64,000 nt of DNA, taken from positions 2,525,001 through 2,589,000 of the forward strand of contig JAMJFZ010003746.1 in NCBI GenBank assembly GCA_026225945.1. Reading direction: 5' to 3'. Both the position numbers and the translations under genes were made by a program. The notes under the pieces were generated by a model that saw only the letters and a list, made by a program, of their open reading frames with translations, made no database searches and was not told where the DNA came from. Within the stretch, counting starts at the first letter, position 1, and every line of letters starts with the position of its first letter. The DNA is from Cricetomys ansorgei (lineage: Eukaryota; Chordata; Mammalia; Rodentia; Nesomyidae). Shown here in pieces: positions 52,560 through 63,668 of this stretch.

Positions 52560-53181
52560 TCACTGCTCCCATCCTCAGGTGCGAGTCCACACCGGAGCGC
52601 GAGCAGTAACACAGCCGGCGTGGGCTCGCTCGGGGTCAACGGCAGCGGGAGGTGGGCGGCGTTGAGAGGCCAGGGAGCCGCGGTGGGGAGAGGAGGCACG
52701 CCGAGACGCGCAGCTGCGGCCCCCGCCGCCACCCCCACCCGCGACCCGGAGCACACTGCCCGGGGAAGAGCGGACGCGGGGCGGCCTGGTGGGCCCCGGC
52801 GCGGGGCTGCTCCCCGCGGGGCGCGCGCGCGCGTTCCCCGCCGCGCCCCGGCGGAGCGAGGGACCCCGGAGCCGCCGCTCCCCGGCTCGCCGCTCCCCGG
52901 CCCGGCCGGCTTTCGAGGCAGAGGCGAGAAACCCAGGCGGCGCCCACACTTGGGGAACTTTCCCCCTTGCCCGGGATTTCATGGGAACCACATGCTCCGA
53001 GGAAGCCGCGGAGGGGGAGGGGCGGGAATTTTCCGCTCCGGCTCGCACAGCGGCCCGGCCGGCTCCCGCGGGCTCCCGCGCGCGGCGTCGGCGCCCCTCG
53101 CGCACGCGACGCGGGCCGCTCCACGGGGACCCGCCGCGGGCAGCGCGGGCGAGCCGGGCGCGGCGGAGGGGTCCCGCTTAC

Positions 53182-53230
53182 CTTGGTGGTTTTCCTCTGG
53201 AACGTACATCCTCGTGTTTTCATTGACCAT
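53182..53230 (-). CDS. Cacna1c: Cacna1c exon 1b, coding part (residues 1-16 plus one base)
   Basis: The minus strand reads MVNENTRMYVPEENHQ and one G, then the donor GTAAGC (53181 downward). Joined to exon 2 at 4028 the split codon G|GT gives Gly17 and the frame continues into SNYGSP, so start and junction support each other. This is the alternative N-terminus made from the exon 1b promoter, known from smooth muscle and brain. The heart form uses a different, longer exon 1a further upstream, which I do not find here. The start codon sits in GGCCAATGG (G at +4, C at -3, so a moderate Kozak context). An A/T-rich tract lies directly upstream in the leader. The exon lies within the CpG island. 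5' UTR and transcription start are not fixed by the sequence. Confidence 0.96.
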
Positions 53231-53470
53231 TGGCCAAAAAAATAAGAAAAAAATAAAAAAAAAACTGCTTGGAAAGGAGAAGCCACAAAGAGGAAGAGAT
53301 GCAGCAACAGCCGCGAGCGGGTCTGGGTGAATCCCTCCTCAGAGGCCGGCGGCTTTCGCGCAAATCGAGGAAGCCGTGGATCCGCAGTGTTTCTTGCTCC
53401 CTCCGGGTGATTACCTGATCCCCATTATTGCACCAAACACCAAAAACTGCTGCTTTCCACTACCGCCTCC
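53231..53470 (-). promoter_or_regulatory. Cacna1c: Probable exon 1b 5' leader
   Basis: The sequence directly upstream of the start codon is a T/A-rich tract of about 35 bases (53236-53270) ending in GGCCAATGG. It is preceded by CTTTCCAAGCAG and by CTGCATCTCTTCCTCTTTG. It resembles the mammalian CACNA1C exon 1b leader as I remember it. The right-hand boundary is arbitrary because no start site can be read. Confidence 0.6.
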
Positions 53471-53491
53471 TTTCGTGAGATTGTAATGCAT
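53411..53491 (-). other. Possible upstream ORF, 26 codons
   Basis: An ATG at 53491 opens a frame of 26 codons, beginning MHYNLTKGGG, and stops at TAA (53413-53411), 180 bases before the main start. A second in-frame ATG near 53422 gives a 4-codon version. It matters only if transcription starts to the right of 53491, which is unknown. Confidence 0.3.
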
Positions 53492-53931
53492 CCTCAGTAC
53501 ATCCGGGCCCCTTCCAAGAATTTAGCACCGCACCTCTGGCGGCCACACCGTTTGAAAAGAAAAATAATAATAAGAAGAAGAATAAATGGAGAGGCAGAGC
53601 GAGAAGAGGCGCAAAGGCGAGGCGAGGGAGAGCGGCGGGCCCGCGGCGCGGGGTGGACCCCGAGCCGCCAGGGGGCCGAGGCGCCTCCCGCCCGCCCAGG
53701 GCGATCGCCGCGAGGCCCCGGCCCGCGGTCTTCGGCGACGGCAGCCGCGAACACCTGAGGGCGAGCCCGCGGGAAGCGCCGCCGCCGCTCCGGGCCGCGC
53801 CGCGCCGAGCGCCGTTCTGGCAGGGAGCTGTTTCTGCAGAGGCAGCGAGAGGGAGACACCGGGCGCGAGAGCGCGGCGCGGCCTCCCTCCTCCCTCCAGC
53901 CCCGCCGCGCCCGCGCCCGCCTCTGCCCGCG

Positions 53932-53950
53932 CCCGCCCGCCCGCCCGCCC
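53932..53950 (-). repeat. (CCCG)5, G-quadruplex candidate on the coding strand
   Basis: Five CCC runs separated by single G on the plus strand give five GGG runs with one-base loops on the minus strand. That is the strongest simple G4 pattern in the window, about 0.7 kb upstream of the exon 1b start codon. Confidence 0.7.
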
Positions 53951-54260
53951 GGCGCGCCGGAGCAGACGCGCTGAACGCTTCCAGATGTGGCGGCGGCGCG
54001 CGGCGGGGACCGGAGCCCGAGTGGAGCGGCGGCGCCACGCGAGGACCACCCCCGCCCCCCGGCTGCGAGACGGCGGGGAGCGACCCCGGGCGCGGACACA
54101 CCTCCGCCTGCGGACCCCCGCCCTCCCCAGGCCCCGCGCCCACCGCGCGTCCCCTAGGGGGCCCGCCACGCCGGCAAGGCCTGGGAGGGGAATCCCGGGG
54201 ACACGGGAGACGCTGTGCCCAACTCGCGGCCTCTTTCACGTAGACCGAACGGAACGGCGA

Positions 54261-54679
54261 AATGAGCCGTGATTCTGTTGATCAGTTACAATCAGAGCGG
54301 TTGTAGAAGTGACACAGACCGGCGAGGATGGGCAGATGGGCGGGGAGACGGAAAGATCCCGAGAGGCGGAGCCTCGTGGGCCAGGCAGCGGTGGTGCCCA
54401 GATGTCTGAACAGATTAATACGGCCAGGTTTGCTGCTTCCTCGGGGGCAGGCGAGCACGTGTTCTGCCAGTGTGTCCTTACCTACTTCTCTTAATTAATT
54501 CTGCCACCCTGGCAGGGAGCTGTGGAGCACTTCTCTCCGATACACGTTGCCGCCTCTGTAATATCCATGGCACCTCCTGCAGACACGACCCTCTAGATGG
54601 GGCTGGTGAGCCCGTTCTGGAAGGGCCTACCACTGGGAAACCCGATCTAGATAGCCGCCCTTAGACTTCTTGCTCTCTG
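54261..54679. other. Flank upstream of the CpG island
   Basis: Composition falls back to normal. Nothing assignable. Confidence 0.5.
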
Positions 54680-55675
54680 TCTCCAGATTCCCTAAATGAC
54701 CCTATCAGCTGCATGCCTTTAAGCAAGGGTCTCTGACAGATGTACATCTCCAATCTAGACCTTTCTTCTGACCCAGACGCCAGTCAACCTGCCCTCCACA
54801 CCTGAGAGTCAAACCTCGTATATCTAGGCCTGCTCCTCACAGCCTTTCCCAACTCGGCTGACCTTTCTAGGTGCTCCTGTAGGAACCCTGGAGACATCTC
54901 TAGTTTAGATTTCTCACAGCCGCACATCAGTGCGTCTCGGAATTCACCGTACGCAGTGTGACACCCCCCCCCCTCAGTTTTTCTGCTGCCACCTTATAGG
55001 GCTGGGTCAATGTTCTACACCTGGGGCTCTGCAGTAGCTGGTTCTCTGGTCATCCTTCTTCTCTCCTGTGCTATGCTCTCCTCCCAGCAATTAGAAAAAA
55101 ACACTTAAAATGGCGCATTTCTAACCCAAACCTTCCAGTGGACTCCTTCTCACTTGAGTGGGAGTCACAGAAACCTACAAGGACTGCAGGAACGGCTCTG
55201 CACAACTTCCACCACGTCCTTTCCTACCGCTTTCCCTTGCTGTTCCTCCAAGCACACCAGAAATGATCCCCTGCACATACAAACCTCTTGTCCTCTGCTC
55301 TCTTGTCCCTGCTTCCTACGGTGTTCCTTCCCTCGACAGCTTCTTTGGAAGACGCTTTCACCTCCTTGAAGACCTTGCTCAGGGTTCAACTCACTGACAC
55401 CCATCTTGGCCTTATCCTGAGTAAACACCTCAACCTGACAAGGCCCACTGGCAGATCTCATCCCCTTGTACTCTGATGTTTACATTGTATTTCTTCCCTG
55501 GCTAACATAGTTCTTATTTATTTAATTGTTACTTTGTGGCCCTGTTCCCGCTCACAGACTGCTCAAAGACAGATGCCTTGTCCACTTTGTCCGTCGGTAT
55601 GTGGAGCAATGTCTGGTAGGTGGCAGAGACCTAATGCTGAGTGGATGGATGGATGGACGGAGGAATGAATGCGTG
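54680..55675 (+). mobile_element. L2 LINE relic, 3' end of ORF2 to tail
   Basis: CTTGCTGTTCCTCCAAGCAC, CACCTCCTTGAAGACCTTGC, TTCTTATTTATTTAATTGTT, CTGCTCAAAGACAGATGCC, CAATGTCTGGTAGGTGGCAG and ATGCTGAGTGGATGGATGG follow the L2 order. About 1 kb is unusually long for L2 in a rodent. The 5' part (54680-55110) is less certain. Confidence 0.75.
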
Positions 55676-56089
55676 CCCAGGTGTTTCAGGAATACCACTC
55701 ACTGCACCATCTCAAAATGCCTCCCTGGCCACTGCTCACGACTTGAAACCTTACCACTCCTCATTTTCCTTTGTGCAGTGGTTTTGGCACCAGATTAAAA
55801 AACAAGGCCCCAGGGAAGGTTTTAAACTGTCATCTTGATTCTATGTCAATAGTGAGCTAATTGTTTTCTTGTTGCTGGTTTTGTTATAAGGGCGTATCTT
55901 TGCCATCCTAGTATGTGATTACTCAACGTTCAACCTCCAGTTTGAGAAAGAAAATTAGAAATTGCACAGTCCCATTTGGGGACATTATTGGACTTCATTT
56001 CAAGGGTGAAGGTAGCCGATTGTATTAGCCAATAATAAAATTGGTTTGCATTCCCATTGCACCCTGTGGCAAGGGAAGAGTGATGGCTG
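55676..56089. other. Unassigned sequence upstream of promoter 1b
   Basis: No feature recognised. Confidence 0.4.
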
Positions 56090-56290
56090 ATATTGTCACT
56101 ACTCTGTGCCAGCCATGGGTAATACTCTATAAGCATTCCCTCACTGACCCCTCGCTGCTACATCATACGGTAGGAATTACTGTCTCTATTTTACAGATGG
56201 GGGAAACTGAAAGTCTTGTTCCATGGCCAGGGGCATCCAACATGACTTAGTCCAGGAGAATCTGATGCTAAATTCAAGCTCTCTGCTGGG
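56090..56290 (-). mobile_element. MIR SINE
   Basis: CTCTGTGCCAGCCATGGGTA, GGTAGGAATTACTGTCTCTA, TTTTACAGATGGGGGAAACT. Inverted MIR. Confidence 0.75.
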
Positions 56291-56819
56291 AGGATGGCCA
56301 AGGGTAACACTGCAGGGGGCAGAGTTGCAAAAGCTGACTGCAAAATATACTTCGAAATATGCTGTGGGGTTGAGAAGCAAGCATTTGTGTGTTGGGGTCA
56401 CAGGTTTGATTGACAGCCTGACTTTTCTGTGAGTAGGCACTGTAGAAACCTAACAGACAAATATTACCTCCATGCTGCTTCAGTTTCATGTTTCATTTCT
56501 GTTTTCAGCTGTTAAACGTGTTCTTTCCTTTCCAGAAAAAAAAAAGGTATTTCCTAAATATTTGGCCTTCAGAGTACGCCCATATCTCACTTTCTAACTT
56601 TGGAACCCAGCCCTGGATGTTCTTCTGCAAGGTAACAAATTCTCCACCCACCAGAGACCATTTAGAATTGCGTTGTGGGGATGTGGGAGGTGGCGGGAGC
56701 AGAAGCAGCAACCTGCTTCTCTTTCCCTGAGAGCTTTGACCCTAGCTACAAGTATTCTCACTTCTCCTCTTGATCCCTAAGCACAGTATTAGACCTGTGC
56801 ATATCTCTATCCCCAACAC

Positions 56820-56821
<2 letters not shown>
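56291..56821. other. Unassigned sequence
   Basis: No feature recognised. Confidence 0.4.

Positions 56822-56853
<32 letters not shown>
56822..56853 (+). repeat. (CA)n
   Basis: About 16 units. Confidence 0.95.
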
Positions 56854-56856
<3 letters not shown>

Positions 56857-57039
56857 CTACATCATAAGAAAGTGAACTGTGCTCCATCCTCTACACGGTG
56901 CTTTGTACATACTCCATGACCACAAATATTTCCTTTAGAAGCAATTAGGAGTGCAGTGAACAAGTTAATTGCAGTGTATTCGTGTGAGTGGGAGAACCTG
57001 AAAATAAATAACAAAATGTTGGTTCAATAATAATACTAC

Positions 57040-57220
57040 TAAATTATTGTGTCTCACATGTGTGAAGGCACTTGCTTTAGCATGGCCCTGTGAAGTGCTT
57101 CTGTTTCCATGTTACAGGAGAGAAAACAAAGACAGAAAAGTTTGTTCTCTTGTTCATGTTTTTGCAGACAGTCAGTGTGGGGTTTGAACCCCAGCAGCCT
57201 GGCTTCTACCTGTTTCTTAG
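57040..57220 (-). mobile_element. MIR SINE
   Basis: TCCATGTTACAGGAGAGAAA, then GTGTGGGGTTTGAACCCCAG and CAGCCTGGCTTCTACC. Inverted MIR landmarks. Confidence 0.6.
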
Positions 57221-57689
57221 CCAATCCCCATATAAACTAGAGCACAGTCACATAAGAAAATCCTACTGGCACAAATAATACTACAGAGAAACGTTGGTGA
57301 CGAGAAAATAGTTACAAAATATCGTATAAATTTTTCTGTTTTTAAGATGTGAATTCTTGAACTAGGAAAAAGACAATAGAGGGTCTCTCCAAATGCTGAC
57401 AGTAACCCCCTTGGAAAGCTAGAAGAATAGGTAAGTTTTTCGTCTTCGTTCTTCTTGTCTGATCATAGGTATGGGAGCCAGGCTACCAAGCAGACCTTCT
57501 GGTTTATGGGCTTCTATACCCCAGGAATAGGGACCAGGACCCCATTGCCTTGCCAGAAAAGGCAGAAGTCAAGCCCCAAGGTGAGTTCTTCTGCCCACAT
57601 GACAACCACTTACCACTCACCTGCAGAAATTCCCTTTGATGCTCAATGTTGTCATTTTGACATAATCCTCCACGTGTGCCTGTGAGATG
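57221..57689. other. Unassigned sequence
   Basis: No feature recognised. Confidence 0.4.
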
Positions 57690-57965
57690 TTGATTAAATT
57701 AGCTTAACTGATGTGGGGAAGACCCACCTAACTGTGGACCTCAGGACTCCATGGGCCGGGGACCCAGCAAAGAGGAGGAGGCTAGAGAGTCAGGATTCAC
57801 TTCTCTGCTTCCTGACTGTAATGCTGTGACCAGCGTCCTCAAGCTTCTGCAACCCTGCCTCCCCGTCGTGATGGACCATACCCTCAAACTGTGAACCAAA
57901 GCCAATCCTTCCTTTCTTAAATTGCTTTTGCCAGATTTTTGTCAAGCAACAAGAAAAAAAAAAAA
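57690..57965 (+). mobile_element. Rodent MaLR-like LTR or related repeat
   Basis: CTCTGCTTCCTGACTGTAAT, CCTCCCCGTCGTGATGGACC, ATACCCTCAAACTGTGAACC and TTCTTAAATTGCTTTTGCCA, ending at poly-A. A very common rodent repeat plan. Confidence 0.7.
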
Positions 57966-59689
57966 AGCCTGAAACCTTCTCTGATCAGTGTTTCAAGCCC
58001 TAGAGAGCTACGGACAAGGAGGTAGTGGGTACAATCTAACACCCACCTTCTCAGGCGATGTCTTATTCTTTAATCCATAATTCATGGATTGTCTGTGTAT
58101 AAGAGTGGCTATTTGAAACCAAGCAACAGTGATTGGTGAACCGAGCGAAGGAAGGGAGGAGTCAGAAGGGTCTGCTGCCTGCTTGCTTCTGCCAAGGGTC
58201 CCTAGAGCACTCTCTGTCAGAGGTCAGAACCCAGAAGCAGCACCAGTGCAGCTGCCCTTCGCTGGTCAACTTAGATGCTGGAGCCTTCTTTTTCAGAATC
58301 ATCTTCTTCCTGTGGCCCCAGGTCACAGCTGTCTACCACAGCTCTCTGGGGAAATTTGAAAGGTAGAGGCAAAGCAGCAGCTTTCATGCTTTGAAGTTGG
58401 TGTGCACACTGTCGTCAGTATACTGGAGCATCCCTGCTGGAGGAACCGCAGCTCCTTCCGGTCCTCTTCTTTCTCCTTTCTCCTCCAGCTACTGAGTCCT
58501 GGGAAAAACGTAGAGCCAGCTTCGCAGAAAGATTCCTGCTTTGTGTCAGAGACAAAATCCAAAGTGGTGAGAAACAAATGGGGATTCTCGTTGTTCCTGT
58601 GGCTTTTTGTCCATTTTCAACATGGTAGATCTCACAGCTTAGTGGCTTTCTCCCTACTTCTGGTCCTGCTGATCCACAGCAACTTCAGACCCATCATTGG
58701 TTACAGAGAGAGCAGCTTACAGTTGGTTCTTCTCTAGACCCATAAGTGGACAGGCAAGGTCCAAACTCTATAATCGAACCTGCTCCATGTTATTCATAGT
58801 GGGACTGCTTCCTCCATCAAACCCTAAATGATGGGTCAGGGCAATACATCCCCTATTGCCAGGCTACTGGCTAAGAGTGTTGAATTACCTAACAAGCACC
58901 TAATAATGAAGAGGATGGCATTCCTATGTGAACTTATTTCCTGAGGCTTTTATACAAAATTGTTACTAACCAGGAGGGTTCAAACAAAAGTGTTCTTTCT
59001 TCTTTGGTGACTACAAGTTCAAAAACACAGGCAGGGCCATGTGTCCTGGGACTCTAGGGAGGACCCATTCTTCTAGCCTCTGGTGGCCAGCAATACACCT
59101 TGGCTTGTCACACTCGTATAAAGACACTTGACATTGGATTTAAGGGTCCTTGATAATCCGAGTTGATTTCTTCATTTCAAGATCCTTAAATGGCTACATC
59201 TGCAAAGACCCCTTTCCGAGTAAGTTGACATCCACATGCTTTGTGGATTGGGATACTGGCTTACATCTGTACAGGCCACTAAACTGCCACACACCCTGAT
59301 CTACACTAATGGCCCTTCACTCACATTCCTCTGAAGCTCACTATGAGCTCTGTAAACTTTAGGAAAGTCATGGAGGCTGTTTCTCCACTTATGAAACTGA
59401 AATTATGTCTATACATTAAGACTTAACTGAGAGGTCAATGGGGCCAGCATAGTCACTTATCCTTAACTTATCATCTTTCCAATTAATGTACCTTTACTGA
59501 ATGATTACTAAAGAACAACTCTTAGCGATAATTTTCCCTGAATTGACCAATGCTTTTTATGAAGTGTACTTCCCAAACCACTCTATCTTTGTATACATCT
59601 TATTGGACAAGTTCTGACTAATAAAGTGTCAGTAGAAAAAGATCTCCTTACTTCTAGTAAAATTGCTTTTTAATTTTTATATACTTTTA
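57966..59689. other. Unassigned sequence
   Basis: Possible weak MIR near 59340-59440. Nothing coding recognised. Confidence 0.4.
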
Positions 59690-59935
59690 ACTTTTTGAGA
59701 TTCATTTTATTTTTATTTTATGTGTATGGATGTTTTGCATGTATGTACATATATGCATCACATGCATGCAGTGCCCATGAGGACCAGAAGAGGGCGATAG
59801 ATTCCCCTGGAACTGGAATTACAAATAGTTGATATATGCCGTATGGGTGCTAGGAATTGAACCCAGTCCTCTGAAAGAACAGCCAGTGAGTGTTCTTAAC
59901 CGCTGAGCCATTTCTCCAGCCCCAAGATTACTTTA
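59690..59935 (-). mobile_element. B2/B3-type SINE
   Basis: ATTTTATTTTTATTTTATGT at the tail, GAACTGGAATTACAAATAG in the middle, and CCGCTGAGCCATTTCTCCAG at the head. Inverted and nearly complete. Confidence 0.92.
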
Positions 59936-61554
59936 AAAAAAAAAATGCAATTCTCCAGTCTCTTCTTCTGCTGTAAAATCCAAAAGGTATAGCTACAAAA
60001 TGGAGAAGCATCCATCAATCTGGAACCCTGTGGTGACTTGTGGACCTCCTACTAGCTGGTTCTGGGTGTAGGGTGCAGATGCTATGAGGGGAAATGGAGA
60101 GGATGGGGAAAGGAAGGTAATGCAGAAAGGGAGATAAACAGCACTAAGAATGTTTGAAAAAAGTCATAAGGAAACATTATAAACTTTCTTAAAAATACAT
60201 ATGTATTCTGTATGCACTCAAATGTGAAATTCTCAAAAATATAAAAATTCAAATTAAAAAGTTTAAGAATCATACTCAAAAGCCCCAGGAATTTGGAAGC
60301 CGCTGTTGTAGTATAGCATTGCCCCTTTTGACTAGCAGGCTGGAATAAAACAATAGCTCCCTGTGTGTGACCACCATGCAATGAGGATTTGCTAAACTGC
60401 CCTTGTTAAACTGACTTCCATTCCAATTAGCGAAGTGTCGGTCAATTGGTCCTCAGAAGAGGACAGGTTGTAACCCTAACAATCCTTTGATATATCACAT
60501 ATAGAATATGTGCCTATTTTTTTTTCAGCACATGAGTTTTTATTTGTTCTAAATTAGTGGTAAATTTGTGGTACTATCCATTACAACTTATTCTACAGTA
60601 TAAAAAATGTTTTTACCTCTTAAAATCTGCTGACAACACAGACACACTTAGGACTCTGTTTCTGTTAAGTAGTGTGTGAAAACTACTCTCAAGTGGGAGA
60701 ATCAAGAGTATGTTACCAGTCTCCCAAGTGGACCTGCATAGTTGGGTGGTTTAGAACCTCCCCAATCTGTTATGCAAGTAAGCCCTGTTGGCATATGTTG
60801 AATTCATCTCCAGTCACCCAGAATTTATACATACTCCATCTTAATCCCAGAGAGGACAGCCAGAGGAGGCCAGAGCCTACTTGTTGCCTCTGCTTTCTCT
60901 CACAGGCATCCCTCTGCTACACTGCCTCTCCCAGACATCCTCCTGTGGATGGACACCCGCCAGGAATGCACTGAAATGTAGGGATCCAGAAAGCCTCTGT
61001 AACCAGATACCACACTCTTCCAATTATCTGTCTTTCCAAAAGATATATTTTCAATACAATTTTAATTACTTTTAAAAGCTCATAATGTGAGTATATTGTT
61101 TTGCTCAATTATACATTAATAATTTTCTGTAATGAGACAGTGGTCACTAGAGACTAAGAAGAGAGAAGAAGGGAAAGGAAGGTTAAATAAGAGGTACCAA
61201 GATGCAGGTAGATAGATGGAATTCGTTCTGCTGCTATATAGCACAGAAAAGTAATTAACAGTCTAGAATTAATAACATATCCCAAGATAACCAGAAGAGT
61301 TCAGAGGTTTCCAACACGTGGAAATGATTAATGTGTGAGGAAATGGAAATGCTAATTGCCATGATCATTGGATACACAAATACATGCTTTTAATCCATGT
61401 GTACATTTTAGTTTTTAAATGTAAAAAGAGAAAGAGGAAGAATATTGAATGCAAAAACTGTAACAGAGAGCCTTATGGTCACATCAAAATACTTAATTTC
61501 AACTTCTATGCCTCTTTTTGATGCAGTATGATACCATGATCAATGAAAGATTTT

Positions 61555-61557
<3 letters not shown>
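59936..61557. other. A/T-rich unassigned sequence
   Basis: No feature recognised. Confidence 0.4.
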
Positions 61558-61618
<61 letters not shown>

Positions 61619-61631
61619 TACACACACACTA

Positions 61632-61699
<68 letters not shown>
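61558..61699 (+). repeat. Compound microsatellite (CT)n(CA)n(TG)n(TA)n
   Basis: About 142 bases: CT to 61594, CA to 61629 with one TA break, TG 61632-61648, then TA to 61698. The CA and TG blocks are mutually complementary. Confidence 0.98.
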
Positions 61700-61702
<3 letters not shown>

Positions 61703-61794
61703 AATGGAGCATATTTCCAAGGACAAAGGAACTGATGCAACATCTTTGGCTCCTAAACACATGGTTTTATGCATTCTTGAAAGGATAATAAAAG

Positions 61795-62165
61795 GTGTGT
61801 TAGTGACTTTTCTGCTGTGGTGATAAAACACTAAGACCAAAAGCAACTCAAGAGAGAAAGGTTTCATTTGGTTATTTGGTTTTATTCCAGAGGAATAGGA
61901 GCCCTTCATAGTTGGAAGCATAGCAGCAAGCTGCGAGCTTAGTGACAGGAACAGGAAGCTGAGGGATTCACATCTTTAGCAGCAAGCACTAAGCAGAAAG
62001 AGCAAACAGGAAGTAGGGCAAGGCTGTCTGCTTTCAAAGCAGGATCCCCAGCGACGTACTTCCTCCTAAAACTTCTCAAATGGTGCCACCAACTGAGGAC
62101 CAAGTGCTCAAACCCTGAGCCTGCGGAGGACACTCTCACTGAAGCCACCACCAAATCATACCAGG
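61795..62165 (+). repeat. Rodent medium-copy repeat
   Basis: GCTGTGGTGATAAAACACTA, AGACCAAAAGCAACTCAAGA, TAGTTGGAAGCATAGCAGCA, CACCAACTGAGGACCAAGTG and GAGGACACTCTCACTG match the beginning, middle and end of a well-known rodent repeat, possibly hAT-Charlie-derived. Confidence 0.65.
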
Positions 62166-63429
62166 CAGCAATGGTGATCACACGTCATGGGAAACTGAGC
62201 AAATGATACAAGTTTACCTTAAACTGGGAAAGCACTGGGAGCTGCATCATTTGCAAGCATTTATCATGAAGAATTTCACTTTTAACTTGAAAGTGGCTGA
62301 CAGGAGGGCACACACTTTCTCAGTATGAGAGAAAGGAGGGCACAGCTGAGACCCTGGAAGGCCCGCGCCCGGCTGCAGGCTGCGGCAGGTGCTGCCTCCA
62401 GACATCACACAGGATACTCACTGCAGGGAGAAAGGTGGGCACTAAGACCTTGACTTGTGAGTGAATGCTCATGAAACAAACATCTCTGCTTCCTCCTTCC
62501 CACTGTCTTCTATCCCCAACATGACCTAAAGCAATTTACCTCCTTCCCCTTGACATCCTTACAGAACAAAGTACCGAGACACACACAATTCATTATCTTC
62601 GGGACACTGCTACCCATGACCTCCTGGGCAGATTTTGAACCCTGGGTTGCTTGTATTTTATACCATGAGAAAATCAAACTATTTTAAAATGTTTTTTATC
62701 CAAAATGGCCAAAGCCAAACAGAGTTAACACTGGGACTTCAGTGTCTATTTTTCCAAGAGTTGAATAGTCTAAATTGCCAAAGAAATTCTTTGAGTGTGT
62801 CCTTCCATGGGGGTTTATTGGGCAGATCTGGATGTCCTGTGCTTCTGTTTATGGTGGAGAAGCCAAAGGTCACACAGTAGAATGGACTCTCACATCAAAG
62901 CTTGTGTCTATTGCTGTCTGGCTTGTGTTCTGAGAATCATTTCCTTTAACTATAAACTGGGGAACTACCAAGAACAGGGTTTGGGTACAAAATAAAATAT
63001 TAGTATGAACATGCTTGGTAAGAAAAGCAGGTTGTTTACCACCAGGAAGATGGAATGTGCCATGTCTCCGACAGTCTTTCATAGCACCCAATAATCGCTC
63101 CTGGTCCCACCTAAGTCCTCTATTTTGTCCTCTTTTCCTTTGGAAAGAGAGAACAACTGGTGACCTTTTTTAAAAAATAATAGAAATGCTAGAAATAGAG
63201 CCAGTTTATTAAGAAGTGAAAGGCACTCCCAAGAATGGGAGTGGGTTAGTGAGCTGGGAAATAGCATACACTCAAAAGCACTGGGCCAGAGTCTCCTGGG
63301 GCTTTATAGGTCATTTACACAATACCCATCTTCTTCCACATTTGCATAGCAGCAGCTTTTTTCACACTTCCTCTGTTTGTGGCATGTAGCCCAGATATGG
63401 AAGACATTCCAGTTTTTTTTTTTTCTATC
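62166..63429. other. Unassigned sequence
   Basis: A small GC-rich patch lies at 62360-62400. Nothing else is recognised. Confidence 0.4.
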
Positions 63430-63668
63430 AACAGGTTTCTTTCTTTAAAAAAAAGAAAAATCTTTATTTTTATGTGTATAGGTGTTTTGTCTGCATGTAT
63501 GTCTGTGTACAGCGTGAATGCAGTATCCAAAGAGGCCAGAAGAGGGCTATGGATGTCATAGAATAAGTTACAGATGATTGTTGCCCATCATGAAGGTGCT
63601 GGGAATCGAACCCAGGTCCTCTGGAAGAATAGCCAGCACTATTAACCACTGACCCATCTCTCTAGCCC
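63430..63668 (-). mobile_element. B2/B3-type SINE
   Basis: TCTTTATTTTTATGTGTATA at the tail, GGGAATCGAACCCAGGTCCT, and CCACTGACCCATCTCTCTAG at the head. Inverted and nearly complete. Confidence 0.92.

Larger units (their letters stand above)
52560..54260. promoter_or_regulatory. Cacna1c: CpG island and promoter region of Cacna1c exon 1b
   Basis: A 1.7-kb block is very GC- and CpG-rich, with flanks of ordinary composition on both sides. It covers exon 1b, the start of intron 1 and the upstream sequence, as expected of a TATA-less CpG-island promoter transcribed to the left. It contains GGGCGG/CCGCCC Sp-type boxes (for example near 53015), an alternating GC run at 52820-52833 and a (CCCG)n run at 53932-53950. 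Long open frames on both strands are composition artefacts. The start site must lie to the right of 53230. I cannot place it exactly. Confidence 0.9.

Noticed and set aside
52575..54272. Long open frames of 145-259 codons on both strands in the CpG island
   Set aside because: They occur in all frames, are rich in Ala/Arg/Gly/Pro, and overlap each other. GC-rich DNA has few stop codons. Only the exon 1b stretch matches a known protein.
61518..61921. Open frames of 60-140 codons over the microsatellite
   Set aside because: They translate simple repeats into Ser-Leu, His-Thr, Cys-Val and Tyr-Ile runs.
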